Positions 18,598 through 26,385 of a DNA stretch of 64,000 nt are shown in pieces; positions within the stretch are counted from its first letter, which is position 1; the number at the start of each line of letters is the position of its first letter. The position numbers were made by a program, and so were the translations under genes. Source of the DNA: Taklimakanibacter lacteus (lineage in GTDB: Bacteria; Pseudomonadota; Alphaproteobacteria; Rhizobiales; Aestuariivirgaceae); the NCBI GenBank assembly GCA_003576695.1, contig QOZQ01000003.1:310001-374000 (forward strand). Reading direction: 5' to 3'. The notes beneath the pieces were generated by a model. The model was not told the DNA's origin and did not search any database. It saw only the letters and a list, made by a program, of their open reading frames with translations.

Positions 18598-20094
18598 ATG
18601 GCTAAGAAACCAGCCAAGAAAACCAAAGCGAAATCGGCACCCGTGAAAGCCAGGACGAAGGCAAGGCCGCGCGTGACAGCGCTTGCCAAGACCAATGGCA
18701 AGGGCGCGGTGAAGCGCACCGCGACCGGACTTGCAGCCCTTTCGCGCGCGCCGGCCGAGAGCAAGAAATATCTTTTGGGCTCGTCCAAGATCTTCACGCC
18801 CGAAGTGATGAACGATATCCACATCAAGTCGGAGCTCGGCCGCTATCGCATGCGCGGTTTCTCGCTGTTCAAGAAGATCCCGCATTGGGACGATCTCACC
18901 TTCCTGCCCGGCACGCTGACGCGCTTCGTCATCGAAGGCTATCGCGAGAAATGCGACACCAAGACCGTCATTGGCCCGCGCGCCAAGCGCCCGATGGTGC
19001 TCGACATTCCGGTCTACGTGACCGGCATGTCCTTCGGCGCGCTGTCCTATGAAGCCAAGATCGCGCTTGCCCGCGGCTCGACCATGGCAGGCTCCGCTAC
19101 CTGCTCGGGGGAGGGCGGCATGATCCCCGACGAGCGCCGCTACTCGATGAAATGGTTCTACCAGTGCATCCAGTCGCGCTATGGCTTCAACCCGCATCAT
19201 CTCAGGCTCGCCGACGCCTGCGAATTCTTCATCGGCCAGGGCTGCAAGGTCGGTCTCGGCGGCCATCTGATGGGCCAGAAGGTGACCGACCAGGTCGCCG
19301 AGATGCGCTCGCTCCCCGCCGGCATCGACCAGCGCTCGCCCGCCCGCCATCCGGACTGGCTGGGGCCCGACGATCTCGCCCTCAAGATCCAGGAGATCCG
19401 CGAGGCGACGAACTGGGAGATCCCGATCCAGCTCAAGCTCGGTGCCGCGCGTGTCTATGACGATGTGCGCATGGCGGTGAAGTGCGATCCGGATTCGATC
19501 TATATCGACGCGATGGAGGGCGGCACCGGCGCCGGTCCCCATATTGCGACCGAGGACACCGGCGTCCCCGGCATCGCAGCCATACGCGAGGCGCGCCGCG
19601 CCATCGATGAGCTCGGCAAGAAGGGCGAGATTTCGCTCGTCTATGCCGGCGGCATCAGGAATGGCGGCGACGTCGCCAAGGCCCTGGCCTTGGGCGCCGA
19701 CGCGATCGCGATCGGCCACTCGGTGCTGATGGCCCTCAACTGCAACAAGCATATCGAGGGCGTCACCGACTATCCGTCCGAGATCGGCGTCGATGCCGGC
19801 TTCTGCTATCACTGCCACACCGGCCGTTGCCCGGTCGGCGTCGCCACCCAGGATCCGGTGCTGCGCCAGCGCCTCGACCCCGACAAGGCGGCCGAGCGCG
19901 TCTACAACTTCCTCCACACGCTCACCATGGAAGCCCAGTTGCTGGCCCGTGCCTGCGGCAAGACGAATATCCATTCGCTCGAGCCTGAGGATCTCGCCGC
20001 CCTCACCATGGAAGCTTCCGCCATGTGCAAGGTGCCGCTCGCCGGCACCAACTACACGGTCGGCATGGAAGGCGGGAATTACCACAAATACTGA
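18598..20094 (+). CDS. FMN-binding glutamate synthase domain subunit (MgsC/GlxD-like)
   Basis: 498 residues. From about residue 90 it is the FMN/Fe-S synthase domain of glutamate synthase: GMSFGALS, GEGGMIPDER, the GTGAGP phosphate-binding loop, YAGGIRNGGDVAKALALGADAIAIG and a CYHCHTGRC cluster for the 3Fe-4S centre. It would form (N-methyl)glutamate from 2-oxoglutarate using the group passed from the amidotransferase subunit. The first about 48 residues are an unusual Lys/Ala/Thr-rich, disordered, highly basic extension absent from the ordinary domain. Confidence 0.88.
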   Translation: MAKKPAKKTKAKSAPVKARTKARPRVTALAKTNGKGAVKRTATGLAALSRAPAESKKYLLGSSKIFTPEVMNDIHIKSELGRYRMRGFSLFKKIPHWDDLTFLPGTLTRFVIEGYREKCDTKTVIGPRAKRPMVLDIPVYVTGMSFGALSYEAKIALARGSTMAGSATCSGEGGMIPDERRYSMKWFYQCIQSRYGFNPHHLRLADACEFFIGQGCKVGLGGHLMGQKVTDQVAEMRSLPAGIDQRSPARHPDWLGPDDLALKIQEIREATNWEIPIQLKLGAARVYDDVRMAVKCDPDSIYIDAMEGGTGAGPHIATEDTGVPGIAAIREARRAIDELGKKGEISLVYAGGIRNGGDVAKALALGADAIAIGHSVLMALNCNKHIEGVTDYPSEIGVDAGFCYHCHTGRCPVGVATQDPVLRQRLDPDKAAERVYNFLHTLTMEAQLLARACGKTNIHSLEPEDLAALTMEASAMCKVPLAGTNYTVGMEGGNYHKY

Positions 20095-20168
20095 GAAGCT
20101 TTGCCCCGTTCCCCTCCCCCTTGCGGCGAGGGGCAGGGGGTGGGGAGTTTCTCCGAAGGAGCAGAACA

Positions 20169-20585
20169 ATGGCAGGCACAAGCTACAAAGGCTCGGACAT
20201 CAAGTCGGTCGACCAGTTCATCAAGGACAAGGCCGGCCTTTCCTCCTCGCGCGAGAAGGAGATCGGGCAGCATATCGGTTACCGCTATGACGTGAACCTG
20301 ATACCCGACTACACGCGGATCACGCCCTTCCTCAAGGGCTATATGGAATTCATGGGCTGGGACGACCTCAACTGGCTCGAGGACGTGCATATGGGTTACG
20401 AAGAGGGCGAGCCCGCCATCTTCGATCGCAACTGCAATGGCTGGGTGCGCATTCCGAAGAATGTGAAACTGCCCGACAACCAGCAGGATCGCGATATGAT
20501 GGCGCGCGAATTGCTGATCAAGTTCCAGATGTCGCCCAACCACCCGATGGTGCAGCTCAACAAGGCCTATCGCAAGGTCGGTTGA
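20169..20585 (+). CDS. Unknown 138-residue protein of the amine-ligase cluster
   Basis: Not recognised. Soluble, rich in aromatic and acidic residues, with no signal peptide or membrane segment. AAGGAG precedes the ATG, so it is clearly translated, and it is the last gene in line with the FAD oxidoreductase, ligase and mgsABC-like genes (75 bp gap). That gap contains a G/C-run palindromic repeat (20105-20145). A role as accessory subunit of one of these enzymes is plausible, but nothing in the sequence names it. Confidence 0.75.
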   Translation: MAGTSYKGSDIKSVDQFIKDKAGLSSSREKEIGQHIGYRYDVNLIPDYTRITPFLKGYMEFMGWDDLNWLEDVHMGYEEGEPAIFDRNCNGWVRIPKNVKLPDNQQDRDMMARELLIKFQMSPNHPMVQLNKAYRKVG

Positions 20586-20616
20586 TCGCCTCCCGCCTCT
20601 GTCATAGACAGGGGCC

Positions 20617-21024
20617 ATGACACGAACCGGCGGATGCCAGTGCGGTGCCGTGCGCTATGAATGCGCCGGCGAGCCCTTTGCGCTCTTCATCTGCCATTGC
20701 ACCGAATGCCGCAAGCAATCGGCTTCCGCCTTCGGCATGTCGCTCCCGGCGCCGCGTGAGGGCTTCAGGATCACGAAAGGCGAGCCGAAATTCTGGTCGC
20801 GTCGGGGCGACAGCGGGCTCCAGATAAACGGTGCCTTCTGTCCGCATTGTGGGAGCCGTTTGTGGGACGAGCCTCAGGATGCGCCCGACATCGTCGTCCT
20901 CAAGGGTGGATCGCTCGACCAGCCGATCGACATGGCGAAGGCCATCCATATCTGGACGTCGCGCAAGCTGCCGGGGATGATTATTCCCCCTGACGCCGCG
21001 CAGTTTCCGGAAGAGCCGGGCTAA
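20617..21024 (+). CDS. GFA-family (glutathione-dependent formaldehyde-activating-like) zinc protein
   Basis: 135 residues with the family's zinc-binding cysteines: CQCG near the N-terminus, CHCTEC and CPHCG. Founding member Gfa speeds glutathione-formaldehyde adduct formation; other members have other or unknown roles. It follows the amine cluster by 31 bp on the same strand. Since oxidative demethylation releases formaldehyde, a detoxification role would fit but is inferred. It overlaps the convergent arginase-like gene by 4 bp. Confidence 0.85.
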   Translation: MTRTGGCQCGAVRYECAGEPFALFICHCTECRKQSASAFGMSLPAPREGFRITKGEPKFWSRRGDSGLQINGAFCPHCGSRLWDEPQDAPDIVVLKGGSLDQPIDMAKAIHIWTSRKLPGMIIPPDAAQFPEEPG

Positions 21025-21896
21025 GGTTTCAAGATCTCGATCAGTGCCGCCACGAGATTGCGTGCAGCACTGCGCTGCGGATCGAGATTGGGATTATAGA
21101 TGGTGAGCGTCATGCCCTTCACCTTGGCCGTAGCGAAAGCGGCGCCGAGCAGGCGCTTCAGCTCGGCATGGGACAAGCCGTCCTCCATCCGGTAGTCGAC
21201 CGCCGGCATGATCTCGTCGTCCAGCACATCGACATCGAAATGGATCCAGAAGCCATCGAGACGGTTATTCGTCAATCGCGCCAGGGCCTGGTCCACGCCG
21301 GCCTGGCCCAGCGCATGCGCTTCCTTCACATCGATGCGCATGAGAGTCGAAGGATAGGGCGTCTCGATGAAATCGGAACTGTAGAGATGGTCGCGCGTGC
21401 CATAGGCGACACAATCCTCGGGGCGGAAATAGGGGGATAGCCCATCGATATTGGAGAGTGCTGCGGCTCCATGTCCCGTCACCAAAGCGAGATCCATCGA
21501 GGCAGCCTCGCCGGTCGGCTCGATCCTGGCATCCCAGTAATCCATATGGCCGTCGACGAAGAGAAGTCCGTGCCGGCCACGTTCACGTAGCGCCAGAGCG
21601 GGGCCGAGCAGGATGCTGCAGTCACCACCAAGCACGATGGGTACGGCCCCATCCTCTACCGCGTCCCACACGTCTGTCGCGAGGAGATGCGTATAGGTGA
21701 CAAGGCCCGCGGGATTGAGCATGTGGGTGCTGGCATCGCGGCGGGGGTCATAGGCCGGTGGCTCGATGCGTTTTGTCTCCGCGATGCCAAGTCCGACGCC
21801 CAGTCCCATTTCCATGAGCACCTGCGGCGCGTGCTGGACGCCCGAGGGCCAGAGGCCGAGGACGGATGGAGCTTCTATGATCCGATAAATCGGCAT
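21021..21896 (-). CDS. Arginase/agmatinase/ureohydrolase family protein
   Basis: 291 residues with ureohydrolase metal motifs: GGDCS (90-94), DGHMD (115-119) and DVDVLD (221-226). Canonical enzymes have GGDHS, so the first metal ligand is Cys93 instead of His here. Gly116 replaces the usual Ala in DAHxD. It probably hydrolyses a guanidino compound with two metals, but the replaced ligand makes substrate and metal uncertain. ATG 21896 is preferred over an upstream GTG at 21914. Confidence 0.8.
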   Translation of the reverse strand: MPIYRIIEAPSVLGLWPSGVQHAPQVLMEMGLGVGLGIAETKRIEPPAYDPRRDASTHMLNPAGLVTYTHLLATDVWDAVEDGAVPIVLGGDCSILLGPALALRERGRHGLLFVDGHMDYWDARIEPTGEAASMDLALVTGHGAAALSNIDGLSPYFRPEDCVAYGTRDHLYSSDFIETPYPSTLMRIDVKEAHALGQAGVDQALARLTNNRLDGFWIHFDVDVLDDEIMPAVDYRMEDGLSHAELKRLLGAAFATAKVKGMTLTIYNPNLDPQRSAARNLVAALIEILKP

Positions 21897-21973
21897 GGCC
21901 GGAAACTTTGCCACTTTCTGGATGGCCGCTCCAGCGCTAGAAATATCTCCCTTTCAACCGCGGGAACCCAGTC

Positions 21974-22801
21974 ATGAGCACAGCTGAAGCATTCGCATCG
22001 TCCTCTCTTGAGGGGAAAGTCGCCATCATCACAGGCGGCACGCAGGGCCTGGGCGAAGCGACGGCGCATCTCTTTGCCGATCGGGGTGCCAAGGGTGTGG
22101 TGATCTGCGGCCGCAACGAGAAGAATGGCGAGAAGGTCAAGGCGGCACTCGCCAAGAAGGGCGTCGAGACGGTCTTCATCAAGGCTGATCTTGGCAAGGT
22201 GGACGACAGCCGCGCCGTCGTTGCTGCCGCCGACAAGGCTTTCGGCCGCGCCGATATTCTCGTCAATGTCGCCGGCATCACCGATCGCGGCACCATCTGG
22301 GACACGAGCCCTGAACTCTTCGACCAGATGTTCGCGGTTAATGTCAGGGCGCCGTTCTTCCTCATGCAAGACACCGCCAAGCTGATGAAGCGCGAGAAAT
22401 CGGGCGGCACCATCGTCAACATCATCTCGATGTCGGGCCATGGCGGGCAGACCTTCATCACGGCCTATTGCGCCTCCAAGGGGGCGCTCATCACCCTCAC
22501 CAAGAATGTCGCCTTCAGCCTCATGCGCCATCGCATCAGGGTCAATGGCCTGTGCATCGGCTGGATGGATACGCCGGGCGAGGACCGGATCATGAAGACC
22601 TATCACGATGCGAAGGACGGCTGGCTGGTGGAGGCCGAGACGAAGCTGCCTTTCGGCCGCTTGCTCAAGACCGACGAGGTGTCACGCGCCATCGCCTATC
22701 TCGCCAGCGATGAATCCGGAATGATGACGGGATCGATCATCGATTTCGATCAGCAGGTCGCGGGCTGCGCCGACTCGGCGCCGCAGCCGCCGCCGCTTTA
22801 A
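21974..22801 (+). CDS. Short-chain dehydrogenase/reductase (SDR)
   Basis: 275-residue classical SDR: TGGTQGLG cofactor loop (20-27), NVAG (98-101), catalytic Ser near 152-154, and Tyr165 and Lys169 (YCASK). It oxidises or reduces an unknown alcohol/carbonyl with NAD(P)(H). It is divergent from the arginase-like gene. A perfect 8-bp hairpin (22814-22836) follows the stop. Confidence 0.88.
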   Translation: MSTAEAFASSSLEGKVAIITGGTQGLGEATAHLFADRGAKGVVICGRNEKNGEKVKAALAKKGVETVFIKADLGKVDDSRAVVAAADKAFGRADILVNVAGITDRGTIWDTSPELFDQMFAVNVRAPFFLMQDTAKLMKREKSGGTIVNIISMSGHGGQTFITAYCASKGALITLTKNVAFSLMRHRIRVNGLCIGWMDTPGEDRIMKTYHDAKDGWLVEAETKLPFGRLLKTDEVSRAIAYLASDESGMMTGSIIDFDQQVAGCADSAPQPPPL

Positions 22802-22813
22802 CCCAAGTTCATC

Positions 22814-22903
22814 ATGGCCGCCCTTGAGGCGGCCATCCAGTCTCTACTATGTACAACTGATTTGACGGACGGGCTGGATGGCCGAGTCGAAGCCCGGCCA
22901 TGA
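22814..22903. repeat. Extragenic palindromes after SDR gene
   Basis: ATGGCCGC (22814-22821) pairs with GCGGCCAT (22829-22836), a possible terminator for the SDR gene. A second GGCC-rich imperfect palindrome lies at about 22873-22903. They fill the space between the convergent SDR and DoxX genes. Confidence 0.55.
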
Positions 22904-22926
22904 CGAAATGGGGGAGAGGTGATCGC

Positions 22927-23400
22927 TTACGATGAGGAGTTAGAGTTGTTCCGCACCTTGATCAGGTGATCCAGCGACCAGGCGCCCGCACCTCTGGCGA
23001 TGAGAATGAGAAAGCATGCGGCCCAGGTGCCATGCGTCGGCCAGGCATCCGGATAGACGAAGATCTCGATGACGAGCGTCATGACAAGGAGCGCCAGCGC
23101 GGCGAAGCGTGTCGCAAGCCCCAGCACCAGCAGGATGGGGAAAAAATGCTCGGCGAAAGCGGCGAGATGCGCTGCGATCGCGGGATCGACAAGCGGCAGC
23201 CGATATTCCTCCCGGAACAGATAGACGGCATTGTCGGAGACCTGCCAGCCGTCGAGCTTGGTCTGGCCCGATTGCCAGAAGACGGCGGCCGGGAAGACAC
23301 GCGCGGCAAGCGCGATGAGCGAATAGGGAATCTGCTCGCACAGGCCGATGGCCTTCCTGATCAGGGCCGCTGCCGGAATATTTGCGATCGCCTTGTCCAT
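22927..23400 (-). CDS. DoxX-family membrane protein of bufferin operon
   Basis: 157 residues with about four hydrophobic helices and the DoxX pattern ([19 protein letters not shown], then [22 protein letters not shown]). DoxX proteins often accompany MNIO/bufferin clusters as terminal genes. The ATG directly follows the stop of the DUF2063 gene, so it is the last gene of the operon. Its role, possibly membrane redox or assembly, is not established. Confidence 0.82.
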   Translation of the reverse strand: MDKAIANIPAAALIRKAIGLCEQIPYSLIALAARVFPAAVFWQSGQTKLDGWQVSDNAVYLFREEYRLPLVDPAIAAHLAAFAEHFFPILLVLGLATRFAALALLVMTLVIEIFVYPDAWPTHGTWAACFLILIARGAGAWSLDHLIKVRNNSNSSS

Positions 23401-24177
23401 TCACGCCTCCAACGGGGGTTCGGAGAGGATGTCGATGACGGCGCCCGAGCGCAGGAGATCGGCGAGATTGCCGCCGAGATCGAAGGTCTCGTCCACCGTG
23501 AGGGCTTTCCCGAAAGCGCCGGCCAGCCCGTCGCCCGCCATCAGCGCGAGGAGAAAGGCGGTGCTGCCGGGGGCGATACGACGGGTGAGGACGGCAAGCT
23601 CCGGCCGCGTGACGAGCGCGTCTTCCGCCTGCCAGTCGGCAATTGGTGTCAGAGGCTGCTCGCCCGAATTCATCGACCAGATGGTGACGACGGGATAGGC
23701 CGACCGTAGCACCGAAGCGGCCGGGTGGAAGATGAATGTGAGTCCCGCCATCCGTTCAGGCGCGATCCGGGTGAGGACTTGCGGGTCGACCGAGGCGATG
23801 TCCGCTGCGTGATAGGCGCGCACCTGCGCGTCCTCCAGCCGCACGATATCCGCGAGATATGGCACGCTTGCCGCCGGCGCAAAGCCCGCGACGAAATCGG
23901 CGAAGCTATTGCCATAATGTAGAAGCACCGGCGAGGACGGCGGATGCTCGAGCACATAGTCGCGCGCCATCGCGGTGAAGAAGTCTTCCCCCACGATCTT
24001 CTCCGTCACGGGGAAGCGTGCCGCGAGCGCGCGGGCAAGTCCCGTGGCCACATTGTTGCGATAGACGCCATAGCGCCGCACCGGCTCCGCACCCGTCCAG
24101 GATCTGAGACCGGACGGCGGCGGCTTCGAACGATCGAGCAGGGGGGCCGCGAAACTGGCTTGCGTGACCTGGGTCAT
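23401..24177 (-). CDS. DUF2063 partner protein of the MNIO (BufC-type)
   Basis: 258 residues. The N-terminal half matches the putative DNA-binding DUF2063 domain (RRYGVYRNNVATGLARALAARFPV). In related RiPP systems this protein acts as the recognition partner that delivers the precursor peptide to the MNIO enzyme. It starts 7 bp after the MNIO stop and ends directly against the DoxX gene. The family is recognised clearly; the partner role comes from studied homologous systems. Confidence 0.85.
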   Translation of the reverse strand: MTQVTQASFAAPLLDRSKPPPSGLRSWTGAEPVRRYGVYRNNVATGLARALAARFPVTEKIVGEDFFTAMARDYVLEHPPSSPVLLHYGNSFADFVAGFAPAASVPYLADIVRLEDAQVRAYHAADIASVDPQVLTRIAPERMAGLTFIFHPAASVLRSAYPVVTIWSMNSGEQPLTPIADWQAEDALVTRPELAVLTRRIAPGSTAFLLALMAGDGLAGAFGKALTVDETFDLGGNLADLLRSGAVIDILSEPPLEA

Positions 24178-24184
24178 GGCGCCC

Positions 24185-25039
24185 TCACGCGGCGGCCGGG
24201 CGACGGGCCCGATCGAGGATGGCTTGTGCCGCCTGCGCCTCGGCCCGCAATACGGGCCAAGCCGGAATATTGTCGTCCCACTCGACGAGACTCGCCACGG
24301 GGCCTGAGCGCGCGATCACACTTTCATAGAGTGCCCAGACCGGATCGGCGACTTGTTTGTCATGCGTGTCGATGAGGAGAGGTGCGCCCGCTTCATCGAT
24401 CGTCTCGGCATGGCCGCTGAGATGGATCTCGCCGACATGCTGGAGCGGGAAGGAGGCGAGATAGGCTTCCGCGTCGAGCTTGTGATTGGTCGCCGACACG
24501 AACACATTGTTGACGTCGAGCAGCAGGCCGCAACCGGTGCGGCGTGCGATCTCGGCAAGGAATTCGGTTTCCGGGATCGTGCTTTCGGCGAAGAGCAGAT
24601 AGGTGGCTGGGTTCTCGAGCAGCATCTGCCGGTTGAGGGTCGACTGCACCTGGTCGACATGCTCGACGATGTGGTCGAGTGTTTCATGCGTATAGGGCAA
24701 CGGCAGGAGATCGTTCAGGAACACCGTATCATGGCTCGACCAGGCGAGATGCTCGGAGAAGCTCTCAGGCTCGTAGCGATCGCACAGGCTCTTGAGTCTC
24801 GCGAGGTGGTCGCGGTCGAGCGGTTGCATCGAGCCGATCGACAGACCGACGCCATGCAGCGAGAGCGCATAGTTCTCTCTGATGTATCTGAGATGTGCAT
24901 GCGGCGGGCCGCCATCGCCCATGTAGTTCTCGGCATGGACTTCGAAGAAGCCGATCGGTTGCCGGCCTTCCCTGATGGCGGAGAAATGCTCGGGCTTGAA
25001 GCCGACCCCCGACTGGCGAGGCAAGTGGCTGAGTTGCAT
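24185..25039 (-). CDS. MNIO (DUF692) multinuclear non-heme iron oxidase, bufferin maturase
   Basis: 284-residue TIM-barrel enzyme of the DUF692/MNIO family. Metal-ligand candidates are visible: His62 (LHGVG), SEH (95-97), ENP (142-144), LDVNN (174-178), EIHLSGH (204-210) and DTHD (224-227). Homologues use iron to modify cysteines of precursor peptides, into thiooxazoles in bufferins. GGAGGG precedes the ATG; a longer frame to 25258 would run into the precursor gene. The two precursor genes lie just upstream with a strong hairpin between. Confidence 0.88.
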   Translation of the reverse strand: MQLSHLPRQSGVGFKPEHFSAIREGRQPIGFFEVHAENYMGDGGPPHAHLRYIRENYALSLHGVGLSIGSMQPLDRDHLARLKSLCDRYEPESFSEHLAWSSHDTVFLNDLLPLPYTHETLDHIVEHVDQVQSTLNRQMLLENPATYLLFAESTIPETEFLAEIARRTGCGLLLDVNNVFVSATNHKLDAEAYLASFPLQHVGEIHLSGHAETIDEAGAPLLIDTHDKQVADPVWALYESVIARSGPVASLVEWDDNIPAWPVLRAEAQAAQAILDRARRPAAA

Positions 25040-25063
25040 GGCTTCCCTCCGGTTACTGGGTTG

Positions 25064-25094
25064 GCGGCGAAGCCCGAACAACGAGCTTCGCCGC
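25064..25094 (-). promoter_or_regulatory. Intercistronic hairpin between precursor genes and MNIO gene
   Basis: GCGGCGAAGC (25064-25073) and GCTTCGCCGC (25085-25094) form a perfect 10-bp stem with an 11-base loop. It sits after the second precursor stop and before the MNIO start. Such a stem could protect the upstream precursor mRNA or partly stop transcription, so precursors exceed enzymes. There is no U-run, so a strong intrinsic terminator is unlikely. Confidence 0.65.
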
Positions 25095-25103
25095 GATTTC
25101 GTG

Positions 25104-25388
25104 TCAGGAAGGCCGGGTAATGGGGGCAAGCGAGCCTGGCCCAAGGGGCGTCTGCATCGTGACGCAGGTGCCCTTGGGAACGAGCTTCCAGGCATTGCCC
25201 TGGTAGTCGACCTTCGAGGTCCCGGCGCATGTGGTGCCGGGCCCGGCGGCGCAGTCATTCTGGCCCTTGAGCGCCACCCCGTAGCACTTCTCCTTCTCGT
25301 CGGCGGCCGACGCCTGAGGAAGGCTCAGGAGAGAAACGGCGGTGGCGAGCGAAGCGGCCAGGATGGCTTTTGAGGCGATGCCGGCCAT
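25104..25388 (-). CDS. Bufferin precursor peptide 2 (DUF2282 family)
   Basis: 94 residues: a Sec signal peptide (about 1-29, ending PQASAAD) and a core with four conserved cysteines at 35, 46, 54 and 75 in the bufferin pattern ([14 protein letters not shown]... KLVPKGTC). The cysteines are the sites modified by the MNIO, giving a copper-binding periplasmic peptide. Its ATG shares an A with the TAA of precursor 1 (TAATG), so translation is coupled. It is a paralogue of precursor 1. Confidence 0.9.
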   Translation of the reverse strand: MAGIASKAILAASLATAVSLLSLPQASAADEKEKCYGVALKGQNDCAAGPGTTCAGTSKVDYQGNAWKLVPKGTCVTMQTPLGPGSLAPITRPS

Positions 25389-25657
25389 TACCCCTTCATC
25401 GGCTCCAATGTGCCCTTGCCCTTAGGCGTCTCCATCGAGGTGCAGGTGCCTTTCGGCACCAGCTTGAAGGATTCGCCGTCATAGTCGACAGTCGAATGGC
25501 CCTTGCAGTCATGCATGCCGGCCTTGCAGTCATTCTGGCCCTTCATGGCGACGCCATAGCATTTCTCGGTTTCCTGGGCCTGGGCCGGAATGGCGAGCAG
25601 GGCCACGGCCGAGGCGAGCGATCCCGCCAAAGCGAGATGGAGCGAGCGGCGATTCAT
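25388..25657 (-). CDS. Bufferin precursor peptide 1 (DUF2282 family)
   Basis: 89 residues: signal peptide (about 1-28, IPAQAQE) and a core with cysteines at 33, 44, 51 and 72 ([14 protein letters not shown]). A strong GGAGGAAAG ribosome site precedes the ATG at 25657. An in-frame ATG 39 bp upstream would add a hydrophobic leader and lacks such a site. Known bufferins bind copper and protect against copper stress; both precursors here match that type. Confidence 0.9.
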   Translation of the reverse strand: MNRRSLHLALAGSLASAVALLAIPAQAQETEKCYGVAMKGQNDCKAGMHDCKGHSTVDYDGESFKLVPKGTCTSMETPKGKGTLEPMKG

Positions 25658-25674
25658 GTCTTTCCTCCATATGA

Positions 25675-25698
25675 ATATGAGCCCCTGTTGGCTCATAT
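25675..25698 (-). promoter_or_regulatory. Hairpin at the 5' end of the bufferin mRNA
   Basis: ATATGAGCC (25675-25683) and GGCTCATAT (25690-25698) form a perfect 9-bp stem with a 6-base loop. With the predicted promoter just upstream (CGAA at 25706-25709), transcription would start at about 25700, so the stem would form at the extreme 5' end of the mRNA and could stabilise it. Confidence 0.6.
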
Positions 25699-25705
25699 GG
25701 GGCTC

Positions 25706-25731
25706 TTCGCGGAATGGGCTGGCGGCATTAC
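25706..25731 (-). promoter_or_regulatory. SigF-type ECF promoter of the bufferin operon
   Basis: On the minus strand, GTAATG (25731-25726), 16 bases, then CGAA (25709-25706). It matches the Caulobacter SigF-type pattern GTAACC-N16-CGAA closely and lies 49 bp upstream of the first precursor start. The same architecture faces the sigma factor gene. Confidence 0.7.
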
Positions 25732-25787
25732 AGTGAGTGCGAATTTTTCTGCCGCCTGACACGCCAACGTGATAGTTCGGGACGGTT

Positions 25788-25813
25788 GTAACGATTTGGC
25801 CCCGGTGAGCGAA
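25788..25813 (+). promoter_or_regulatory. SigF-type ECF promoter of the sigma factor operon
   Basis: GTAACG (25788-25793), 16 bases, CGAA (25810-25813), 20 bp upstream of the sigma factor ATG. It differs from the Caulobacter SigF consensus by one base and has the same 16-base spacer as the bufferin promoter. It implies autoregulation. Confidence 0.7.
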
Positions 25814-25833
25814 GAAGGGAAGACGCGGAATAT

Positions 25834-26385
25834 ATGGGTGCCGTTGAAGAGGAATGGGCCGTGCTGATGCGTGCCGCCATGGCTGGGGATGAGGCTGCCT
25901 ACAGGGCTTTCCTGACGGCGGTGACCCCTTCCATTCGCGCTACGGCACGGCGCAATCTGGGCCGCTTCGGGCTGGGCGCGAGCGAGGCCGAGGATGTCGT
26001 CCAGGATACGCTTCTCGCCATCCATCTGAAGCGCCAGACCTGGGACCAGGACCGCCCCATCGGTCCCTGGATTTCGGCCATCGCGCGCAACAAGTTCATC
26101 GATCTGATGCGCCGCCGCGGCCGCAATGCCCAGGTGCCGATTGAAGACGTGGCCGAAAGCCTGGCCGCCGAGGACAGCGACGTGACGCTCGATAACTATG
26201 ACGTCCATCGCATGCTGGACAATCTCAACGAGAAACAGCGCAATGTCGTGCGCTCTCTCGCCATCGAGGGCGTCTCGGTGCGCCAGACGGCGGAACGCCT
26301 GAACATGACGGAAGGGGCCATTCGCGTGACCTTGCATCGTGCGGTCAAGGCGCTGGCCATGATCTACCGGGAGCAGAAGAAGTGA
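25834..26385 (+). CDS. ECF RNA polymerase sigma factor, SigF-like
   Basis: 183 residues with sigma region 2 (about 25-95; [21 protein letters not shown]) and region 4 (about 125-180; [42 protein letters not shown]). It is followed with a GTGA overlap by an NrsF-type (DUF1109) membrane anti-sigma factor, the pairing of Caulobacter SigF-NrsF, which responds to copper/oxidative stress and controls bufferin genes. The divergent bufferin operon carries a matching promoter. Confidence 0.9.
   Translation: MGAVEEEWAVLMRAAMAGDEAAYRAFLTAVTPSIRATARRNLGRFGLGASEAEDVVQDTLLAIHLKRQTWDQDRPIGPWISAIARNKFIDLMRRRGRNAQVPIEDVAESLAAEDSDVTLDNYDVHRMLDNLNEKQRNVVRSLAIEGVSVRQTAERLNMTEGAIRVTLHRAVKALAMIYREQKK

Noticed and set aside
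17641-20181. Very long open frame (over 800 codons) on the minus strand opposite the mgsABC-like genes
   Set aside because: Antisense mirror of three recognised plus-strand genes; GC-rich codon bias leaves the complementary frame open. Composition is low-complexity (Ala/Gly/Arg/His-rich) and no domain is recognisable.
25658-25696. Upstream in-frame start for bufferin precursor 1
   Set aside because: It would place a 13-residue non-signal segment before the signal peptide and lacks the strong GGAGGAAAG site present before 25657.
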